5,369 nucleotides of DNA from an uncultured Eubacteriales bacterium (lineage in GTDB: Bacteria > Bacillota_A > Clostridia > Oscillospirales > Oscillospiraceae), in NCBI GenBank assembly GCA_949739085.1, contig CATIYU010000122.1, forward strand, positions 1 through 5,369. The letters are read 5' to 3'. Position numbers and translations under genes: made by a program. Positions 1-4,817 of this stretch are shown here, one piece after another. Positions within the stretch are counted from its first letter, which is position 1. Each line of letters starts with the position of its first letter. Under the pieces are notes generated by a model. That model was not told where the DNA came from, searched no databases, and saw only the letters and a list, made by a program, of their open reading frames with translations.

Positions 1-538
1 CCACGTCCGGGTGGGCCCGGCGCACCGCCTCTATGCCCTCCGGGGCCGCCAGGAGTACCATAAGCTTGATATTGGCGCACCCGTACTCCTTCATAAACCC
101 GATGGCCGCCGACGCGGACCCGCCGGTGGCCAGCATGGGGTCCACAATGAGCACGTCCCGCTCCGCGATGTCCTTGGGCATTTTACAGAAGTACTTCACC
201 GGCTCCAGGGTCTCCTCGTCCCGGTAAAGGCCGATATGGCCCACCCGGGCGGAGGGCACCATGCGCAGAACACCGTCCACCAGGCCCAGCCCCGCCCGGA
301 GGATGGGGACGACGGCGAACTTCTTGCCCTTGAGCGTGGGGGCCATGGTGGAGCAGATAGGGGTCTCCACCGCCCGCTGGGTGAGGGGCAGGTCCCGGGT
401 GGCCTCGTAGGTCAGGAGCATACCGATCTCGCTGACCAGCTCCCGGAAATCCTTGGTGGAGGTGTTTTTGTCCCGGAGAATAGTGAGCTTGTGGGCCACC
501 AGGGGGTGGCTGACGATGTGGACTTTCCCGCTGTTCAT
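1..538 (-). CDS. upp: Uracil phosphoribosyltransferase, C-terminus cut by window edge
   Basis: Cytoplasmic pyrimidine-salvage enzyme that converts uracil plus PRPP to UMP. Translating the minus strand from the ATG at 538-536 gives 179 residues before the left edge. Family landmarks are in order: HPLVAHKLT (residues 11-19), TKDFRELV (28-35), [10 protein letters not shown] (76-85), VGHIGLYRD (99-107), the PRPP-binding loop [11 protein letters not shown] (132-142) and LLAAPEGIE (162-170). Bacterial Upp is usually about 209 residues, so roughly 30 are missing, including the uracil-binding GYIVPGLGDAGDR-type segment. The start is fixed by AAGGGAG at 545-551, six bases upstream, and by a 4-base ATGA overlap with the tsaB stop. 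The ribosome binding site therefore lies inside the end of tsaB, which suggests translational coupling. No promoter of its own is visible. The family call is near certain; only the C-terminal completeness is unknown. Confidence 0.97.
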   Translation of the reverse strand, partial: MNSGKVHIVSHPLVAHKLTILRDKNTSTKDFRELVSEIGMLLTYEATRDLPLTQRAVETPICSTMAPTLKGKKFAVVPILRAGLGLVDGVLRMVPSARVGHIGLYRDEETLEPVKYFCKMPKDIAERDVLIVDPMLATGGSASAAIGFMKEYGCANIKLMVLLAAPEGIEAVRRAHPDV

Positions 539-1275
539 AGCGATCTCCCTTCTTTATCTCCATTTGTTTCCGCTTTTTCCGCCGCTTCCCGCTCCAGCCG
601 CTCCCGCTCCGCCTGGCTCAGGCGCAGATACACAGGGACCAGCTCCTGGGCGGATACCGCGCCCTGGGGCCAGAGGCGTCCGGCGGCCAGACCCACCCCC
701 ACGGCGCTCTGCTGGCGCAGATGGGCCGGGGCCAGCTGGCAGGGGACGCCCCGCTCTTGCAGGAACGCGAAGCACAGCGCCGCGCCGTCCCCCACGATGG
801 TCAGCGGGGCGTTCAGCGCCGCCAGACCGCCGGCCGCCTCCTCCAGGGAGACCGCCTGGTCCGGCAGCAGGCGGGCGAGCGTGCCGCCCTCCGCCTGGAA
901 TGCGGCGTGGTAGATCTGCTGCCGCCGGGCGTCCATGGCGCAAGCCACCACCCCGTCCAGATGGGCCAAGGGCCAGGCCATGGCCTCCAGGGTGGAGACC
1001 GGCAGGCAGGGCTTGTCCGCCGCCCAGGCCAGACCCTTCACGGTAGCGATGCCGATGCGCAGGCCCGTGAAGGACCCGGGCCCCGCCGCCACGGCCAGAG
1101 CGTCCATCCCGGCCAGCGGCATCCCGCTGCTGCGGAGCATGTCCTCCACCATGGGCAGCAGGGTGCGGCTGGGGGTGAGGCCCGTGCACTGCCACGCGTG
1201 GGCCACGGGAAAGCCGTCCTCCAATACCGCGCAGGAGGCGGCCTTAGCCGAGGTCTCCAGAGCCAGAATTTTCAT
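535..1275 (-). CDS. tsaB: TsaB, scaffold subunit of the tRNA t6A37 threonylcarbamoyl transferase
   Basis: Non-catalytic ASKHA-fold partner of TsaD. With TsaE it supports transfer of the threonylcarbamoyl group to A37 of tRNAs reading ANN codons, in the cytoplasm. The 246-residue product opens with [10 protein letters not shown], typical of TsaB/YeaZ. It carries the signature [13 protein letters not shown] (residues 63-75), a conserved VSTLEAMA (93-100) and [10 protein letters not shown] (115-124), and ends the domain with [13 protein letters not shown] (211-223). The last 25 or so residues are a charged, probably disordered tail rich in E, R and K. The ATG at 1275 overlaps the tsaE stop by 4 bases (ATGA), with AAGGAG at 1286-1291 upstream. 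Length is near the family norm. In many Firmicutes rimI follows tsaB directly, often fused or overlapping; here upp follows instead. Confidence 0.96.
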   Translation of the reverse strand: MKILALETSAKAASCAVLEDGFPVAHAWQCTGLTPSRTLLPMVEDMLRSSGMPLAGMDALAVAAGPGSFTGLRIGIATVKGLAWAADKPCLPVSTLEAMAWPLAHLDGVVACAMDARRQQIYHAAFQAEGGTLARLLPDQAVSLEEAAGGLAALNAPLTIVGDGAALCFAFLQERGVPCQLAPAHLRQQSAVGVGLAAGRLWPQGAVSAQELVPVYLRLSQAERERLEREAAEKAETNGDKEGRSL

Positions 1276-1700
1276 CGCTCCCCCACTCCTTCTACCGTAA
1301 TCCGCCGCCAGTCCCCATCCTCCTCACAGCGGCGGAGTGAGACCCGTATTGTCCCCGGCGGCAGGGCCCCCGCCGCCAGGCCGCTCCACTCCACCGCGCA
1401 GACGCCCCCCCGGTCCAGGTAGTCCTCCCAGCCGATGTCAAAGAGGTCCTCCGCGCCGCTCAGGCGGTAGAGGTCGAAGTGGAAGAGGGGGACGGGGCCC
1501 TCATACTCGTTGACAATCGTAAAGGTGGGGCTGGCAACCCGGCCAGAACAGCCCAGACCCCGGGCCAGACCCCGGGTGAAAGCGGTCTTGCCCGCCCCCA
1601 AATCCCCGTCGTAGGCCACCACGTCCCCGGGCCGCAGGCGCGCCGCCAGGGCCTCGCCCAGAGCCTCCGTCTCGCTCTCGCTGCGGGAGAGATATTCCAC
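1272..1700 (-). CDS. tsaE: TsaE, ATPase of the tRNA t6A37 modification complex
   Basis: Small P-loop ATPase that binds the TsaB-TsaD dimer and whose ATP hydrolysis is needed for cycling of t6A synthesis. The 142-residue product matches the family's usual size. Visible motifs are Walker A GDLGAGKT (residues 32-39), the switch-like SPTFTIVNEY (57-66), HFDLYRL (74-80), DIGWEDYL (88-95) and AVEWSG (102-107), the latter being the Walker B-like acidic segment. The start is GTG (complement of CAC at 1698-1700), not ATG. It is supported by an AAGGGGGA-type ribosome binding site seven bases upstream (about 1708-1716). It lies 25 bases after the AAA+ ATPase stop and overlaps tsaB by 4 bases, so it is very likely co-transcribed with both. 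Confidence 0.96.
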   Translation of the reverse strand: MEYLSRSESETEALGEALAARLRPGDVVAYDGDLGAGKTAFTRGLARGLGCSGRVASPTFTIVNEYEGPVPLFHFDLYRLSGAEDLFDIGWEDYLDRGGVCAVEWSGLAAGALPPGTIRVSLRRCEEDGDWRRITVEGVGER

Positions 1701-1725
1701 GGCTGATTCCCCCTTTTCCTTCCGG

Positions 1726-3327
1726 CTATTCGCCGTCTGTTATGTTCTCCTCCCCGCTGGACGCGGGCCGCTCCAGGGGCAGGTCCATCAGACCCTCCAG
1801 GTCCGCTGTGGTGATAGTGCAGATGTCCTCGTCCGTCGGGGACTCCAGGGCCGCCACGCGGCTGGCCTGCCGGGTCACAATCTTCTCAAAGAGGTTGCGC
1901 ACGTCCCGGGCGTTGCCAAAATTCTGGTCCCGGTCCTCGTAGAGCTCCTCCAGGTGCTCCTTTACCGCCTGCTCCGCCGCCGCGTCCAGGCGGTAGTCGT
2001 TGCGCTCCACCCGGCCCTGGAAGATTTTAAAGAGCTGATCCCCGTTGTAGTCCTCAAAATACAGGTATTTGTTGAACCGGGATTTGAGGCCCGGGTTGGC
2101 GTCGATAAACCGGGGCATCAGGCTGGCGTAGCCCGCCACGATGACCACCAGATCGTCCCGGTGGTCCTCCATGGCTTTCAGAATGGTGTCAATGGCCTCC
2201 TGGCCAAAGTCCTTGTCCGCGTTCTCCGGGGAGAGGGCGTAGGCCTCGTCAATGAACAGCGCGCCCCCCAAGGCCTTGTTGATGACCTCCTGGGTCTTGA
2301 TGGCGGTCTGTCCCACGTAGCCCGCCACCAGACCGCTGCGGTCCACCTCCACCAGGTGGCCCTTGCTGAGAATGCCCAGGGCGCTGTAGATTTTTCCTAT
2401 GATCCGGGCCACAGTGGTCTTGCCCGTGCCCGGGTTGCCGGAGAACACCAGGTGGAAGCTCATATCCGGGCACTTCATGCCCCGCTCTTTCCGCATGGCG
2501 CGGACCTTCACCAGATTCACCAGACTGTCTACGTCCTTTTTCACCATGTCCAGCCCGATGAGGCCGTCCAGCTCCGCCATGGCCTCCTCCAGGGTGGGAC
2601 GGGGCGGCTCCACCGCCTGTTCCTTCTCCGGCTCTTGGGTCCCCTCCGCCAGAGGCAGGGGGGCCATGGGGTCCCCGGGGGCCGGTTTGTCCGGAGAGCC
2701 GTAGAAGTCGCTGTAGAGGCTCCGGGTCCTGTCCTGTGAGATGACCTTGCTGAACTCGTCCATAAGGTCGTTGAGCTTCCGGCCCAGGTCCCCCCCGTCC
2801 TGCGGCGGCGTTCCGCCCAGATACGCCTCCGGCCCGGGAGTGGCGGCCATGGGCGCTACCCCCGCCTGGTCACAGGCCGCCGTCAGCTGGCCGTAAAGCA
2901 GGGTGATCCGGCGGCTCTCCGCGTAGGAGAAGGACCCGTCGTAGGAAGCGAAGAGCATCAAAAGGTTCTTCTGCACCTCCGCGAAGGTGCGGCTGAAGGT
3001 GGAGCCCGACGCCGCGTCCGCCCGGGCCAGCTTTTGGAAGAAGTCCGGCACGCCCACGGTGTAGCTGGGGTTGGACTGGTAGTAGCCGATGGCCTTCTGA
3101 AACTGCTCCGGGGAAAATTTCACCTGCCGGTCTGTGTAGATCTGGTTGATGCCGGTGACGTCCCCGCCCCGCTCCCGGGGCCCCCCGCTGGACGCCGCCC
3201 ACAGGTACAGGGTACAGGCCCGAAAGTAGGTGTCGATCTCCTGGCTGGTGATTTGCAGCTCCGCCGGAATGCTCTGGCAGAAGTGTCCCACGCTCTCAGC
3301 GTAGTCGCGGTGGAAATTTTTATTCAT
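1726..3327 (-). CDS. CbbX/SpoVK-type AAA+ ATPase with an unassigned helical N-terminal region
   Basis: A 533-residue protein in three parts. Residues 1-155 look helical and contain a DGSFSYAE patch (130-137) that loosely recalls the acidic D-G...E motif of TerB-like domains; that resemblance is weak. Residues 156-245 form a Pro/Gly/Glu-rich linker. Residues 246-515 are a complete single AAA+ module of the CbbX/SpoVK clade: GLIGLDMVKKDV (255-266), Walker A GNPGTGKT (297-304), pore-loop-like GYVGQT (336-341), Walker B ALFIDEAYAL (356-365), sensor 1 VIVAGY (395-400), arginine-finger region NPGLKSRF (411-418) and sensor 2 GNARDVRNLFE (471-481). Relatives (CbbX, SpoVK, EccA) are ring-forming remodelling ATPases, but the substrate here is unknown. 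The ATG at 3327 has GGAGG at 3333-3337 and sits downstream of the promoter; an in-frame ATG at 3450 lies upstream of that promoter and is rejected. No signal peptide or membrane segment is visible. Confidence 0.9.
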   Translation of the reverse strand: MNKNFHRDYAESVGHFCQSIPAELQITSQEIDTYFRACTLYLWAASSGGPRERGGDVTGINQIYTDRQVKFSPEQFQKAIGYYQSNPSYTVGVPDFFQKLARADAASGSTFSRTFAEVQKNLLMLFASYDGSFSYAESRRITLLYGQLTAACDQAGVAPMAATPGPEAYLGGTPPQDGGDLGRKLNDLMDEFSKVISQDRTRSLYSDFYGSPDKPAPGDPMAPLPLAEGTQEPEKEQAVEPPRPTLEEAMAELDGLIGLDMVKKDVDSLVNLVKVRAMRKERGMKCPDMSFHLVFSGNPGTGKTTVARIIGKIYSALGILSKGHLVEVDRSGLVAGYVGQTAIKTQEVINKALGGALFIDEAYALSPENADKDFGQEAIDTILKAMEDHRDDLVVIVAGYASLMPRFIDANPGLKSRFNKYLYFEDYNGDQLFKIFQGRVERNDYRLDAAAEQAVKEHLEELYEDRDQNFGNARDVRNLFEKIVTRQASRVAALESPTDEDICTITTADLEGLMDLPLERPASSGEENITDGE

Positions 3328-3360
3328 AGCCGCCTCCATGGTTGCATCATTAGCGGATAT

Positions 3361-3369
3361 AGTATAGCA
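3361..3369 (-). promoter_or_regulatory. Extended -10 promoter reading toward the AAA+ ATPase operon
   Basis: The minus strand reads TGCTATACT, an extended -10 (TGn plus TATACT, five of six matches to TATAAT). The best -35 at the usual distance is only TTTTCT-like (about 3384-3389), which fits the weak -35 expected when a TGn extension is present. Transcription would start near 3354, giving a leader of roughly 27 bases that contains the GGAGG site of the ATPase. This is the only convincing promoter seen for the leftward genes, so it probably serves the ATPase, tsaE, tsaB and upp together. Confidence 0.65.
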
Positions 3370-3421
3370 CACTTCTCCTGGAAAGAAAAGGAGGAAAGGG
3401 CAAAAGTTCACAGATTTGCTC

Positions 3422-3450
3422 TTGACGGTCCCCGCCGGACGCGCTACCAT
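3422..3450 (+). promoter_or_regulatory. Sigma-A-type promoter for the AI-2E-family gene
   Basis: The -35 TTGACG (3422-3427) and -10 TACCAT (3445-3450) are separated by exactly 17 bases. The -35 matches five of six consensus positions and the -10 four of six. Transcription would start near 3457, leaving a leader of about 44 bases before the ATG at 3501. It is divergent from the ATPase promoter, with the two -10 boxes about 80 bases apart, so a regulator bound between them could affect both. A purine-only run (3380-3400) sits between them. Confidence 0.65.
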
Positions 3451-3472
3451 AGTGCATCATCAAGAAAGAGAA

Positions 3473-3490
3473 GCCGTCCCCCGGGGCGGC
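3473..3490 (+). other. GC-rich hairpin in the leader directly before a ribosome binding site
   Basis: GCCGTCC and GGGCGGC can pair over seven base pairs (one G-U) around a CCCG loop in the predicted leader of the AI-2E-family gene. The 3' arm ends at 3490, immediately next to the GGGAGG ribosome binding site at 3491-3496. It has no T-tract, so it is not a terminator. It might affect initiation of translation, but in DNA this GC-rich a short stem could be chance. Confidence 0.35.
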
Positions 3491-3500
3491 GGGAGGACCT

Positions 3501-4655
3501 ATGGAGCTCAACCGTGCCAATATGAAGAAGCTGGCGGCCCTGACCGCCTTTGCCGTGCTGCTGCTGGCGGGGACGCAGCATTTGGACAAGCTTGCCGCCG
3601 CCCTGGGCCTTGCCTGGAGCGTGGTCTCGCCGCTCCTGCTGGGCGGAGCGCTGGCCTTTGTGCTGAACGTGCCCATGCGCTTTCTGGAAAAAAACCTCTT
3701 CTCCCGCCCGGCCCGCGCCGGCCGCCGGCGGTTCTCCCCGGCCCTGGCCAGGGCGCTGAGCCTGCTGGCTACCTTTGTGCTGGCGGCGGTGATTTTGCTG
3801 CTGCTGGTGCTGGTGATCGTCCCTCAGCTGGCGGAGAGTGTGTCCGGTCTGGGGAACCGGATCATGGACGCCTTCTGGCGGTTTGTCCCCTGGGCGGAGG
3901 AGCAGTTCGCCGCCTACCCCCAGATCACCCGGTGGCTGGAGGGGCTGACCTTTGACTGGGAGGCCCTCCTGGCCAGCGCGGTGGACTTCGCCAAAAACGG
4001 CTTCGGCAGCGTCCTCAGCTCCACCATCTCCGCCACCAAGAGCATCGTCAGCGCCCTCAGCAGCGGCTTCGTGGCCTTTGTCTTCGCCATCTATCTGCTG
4101 CTGCAAAAGGAGAAGCTGGGCCTCCAGTGCCGCAAGGCCCTCTATGCCCTGCTGCCCAAAAGGGCCGCCGACCGCGCTGTGGAGATCGCCCGCCTCACCT
4201 GCCGGGTGTTTATGAGCTTCATCACCGGCCAGTGCATGGAGGCGGTGATCTTAGGGGCCATGTTCTTTGTCTCCATGACCATTTTCCGGATGCCCTACGC
4301 CCTCTTGGTGAGCTGTCTCATCGCCGTCACCGCCCTGATCCCCATTGTGGGGGCCTTCATCGGCTGCGGCGTGGGGGTGTTTCTGCTGCTGCTGGTCTCC
4401 CCGGTGAAGGCGCTGACGTTTTTAGTGCTGTTCCTCGTGCTCCAGCAGCTGGAGGGGAACCTCATCTATCCCCACGTGGTGGGCAGCTCTGTGGGCCTGC
4501 CCTCTATCTGGGTTCTGGCGGCCGTCAGCATAGGCGGCAGCCTTTTGGGCGTGGTGGGGATGCTGGTGTTCATCCCCCTGACCTCTGTGGCCTACACGCT
4601 CTTCCGGGAGTTCGTCTACCGGCGTCTGCGGGAGCGGAAGCTGCGAATCCGATAG
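3501..4655 (+). CDS. AI-2E family (UPF0118) multi-pass membrane transporter
   Basis: A 384-residue integral membrane protein of the AI-2E/PerM/YtvI family. Hydrophobic segments are visible at about residues 11-24, 33-56, 86-109, 183-202, 236-260, 265-297, 302-316 and 334-366. The long soluble insert between the third and fourth (110-182) is typical of the family. Conserved-looking motifs are FITGQCMEAVILG (240-252), ALIPIVGAFIG (278-288) and the family's strongest block from QQLEGNLIYPHVVG (315-328) through VGLPSIWVLAAV (331-342) to GVVGMLVFIPL (350-360). The tail is strongly basic (RRLRERKLRIR) and probably cytoplasmic. The name comes from E. coli TqsA; most members have other or unknown substrates, some linked to Na+/H+ exchange, so AI-2 export should not be assumed. 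The ATG has GGGAGG at 3491-3496. It appears monocistronic, with its own promoter and a terminator 6 bases after the stop. Confidence 0.93.
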   Translation: MELNRANMKKLAALTAFAVLLLAGTQHLDKLAAALGLAWSVVSPLLLGGALAFVLNVPMRFLEKNLFSRPARAGRRRFSPALARALSLLATFVLAAVILLLLVLVIVPQLAESVSGLGNRIMDAFWRFVPWAEEQFAAYPQITRWLEGLTFDWEALLASAVDFAKNGFGSVLSSTISATKSIVSALSSGFVAFVFAIYLLLQKEKLGLQCRKALYALLPKRAADRAVEIARLTCRVFMSFITGQCMEAVILGAMFFVSMTIFRMPYALLVSCLIAVTALIPIVGAFIGCGVGVFLLLLVSPVKALTFLVLFLVLQQLEGNLIYPHVVGSSVGLPSIWVLAAVSIGGSLLGVVGMLVFIPLTSVAYTLFREFVYRRLRERKLRIR

Positions 4656-4660
4656 CGACG

Positions 4661-4692
4661 GGGCCGTGGATCAAATCCACGGCCTCTTTGTT
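4661..4692 (+). terminator. Rho-independent terminator of the AI-2E-family gene
   Basis: A perfect 10-base-pair stem, GGCCGTGGAT (4662-4671) with ATCCACGGCC (4675-4684), encloses a three-base CAA loop and is followed by a T-rich run (TCTTTGTT, 4685-4692). It starts 6 bases after the stop codon. There is no matching T-run on the other strand, so it acts rightward only. Confidence 0.9.
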
Positions 4693-4713
4693 GAAACACC
4701 CGCCCCTTTCGTA

Positions 4714-4741
4714 TTGCGTTCTCTGCGGTATCTGGTATAAT
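4714..4741 (+). promoter_or_regulatory. Extended -10 promoter for the zinc-ribbon repeat protein
   Basis: TGGTATAAT (4733-4741) is a consensus TATAAT with the TGn extension. A TTGCGT -35-like element (4714-4719) lies 16 bases upstream of the -10 hexamer. It begins just after the terminator of the preceding gene, so the downstream gene is an independent unit. Transcription would start near 4748, giving a leader of about 70 bases. Confidence 0.8.
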
Positions 4742-4802
4742 AGATCCTATCATGTCGAATCCGCAGGACCGGCAGTGCCGCTCCAAGCGGAGGAAATTCA
4801 TT

Positions 4803-4809
4803 GGGAGGG
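4803..4809 (+). promoter_or_regulatory. Ribosome binding site that decides the start of the zinc-ribbon gene
   Basis: GGGAGGG lies nine bases before the ATG at 4818. A second in-frame ATG at 4752 would add 22 basic residues, but it has no ribosome binding site and would sit within a few bases of the predicted transcription start. Upstream, the leader holds a five-base-pair hairpin, CCGCT-cca-AGCGG (4778-4790), followed by another GGAGG-like stretch (4789-4793). The latter precedes an out-of-frame TTG at 4801 whose arginine-rich product looks spurious. Confidence 0.7.
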
Positions 4810-4817
4810 ATTGTCAA

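Noticed and set aside
11..1422. Long plus-strand open frames across upp and tsaB
   Set aside because: They lie opposite genes with unmistakable family motifs, have Arg/Pro/Gly-rich low-complexity products, and lack credible ribosome binding sites. They are by-products of high GC content.
1954..2739. A 261-residue plus-strand open frame opposite the AAA+ ATPase
   Set aside because: It is antisense to the conserved Walker A, Walker B and sensor motifs. Its His/Val/Leu-rich product is typical of the complement of a GC-rich gene and has no recognisable domain.
3328..3450. A 41-residue N-terminal extension of the AAA+ ATPase starting at the ATG at 3450
   Set aside because: It begins upstream of the extended -10 at 3361-3369 and overlaps the divergent promoter. 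The ATG at 3327 has a GGAGG five bases away and begins a sensible protein. The extension reads like non-coding sequence.
3416..3955. Plus-strand frame starting at TTG 3416 that overlaps the AI-2E-family gene
   Set aside because: It starts within the promoter region, has no suitably placed ribosome binding site, and its Ala/Gly/Arg-rich product is a frame-shadow of the membrane protein.
3444..4106. Minus-strand Gln/Gly-rich frame opposite the AI-2E-family gene
   Set aside because: Antisense to a clear membrane protein; the Gln/His-rich composition is the complement of Leu (CTG) codons.
4662..4684. The 10-base inverted repeat as an operator or attachment site
   Set aside because: Its place just after a stop codon, the short loop and the following T-rich run fit an intrinsic terminator better.
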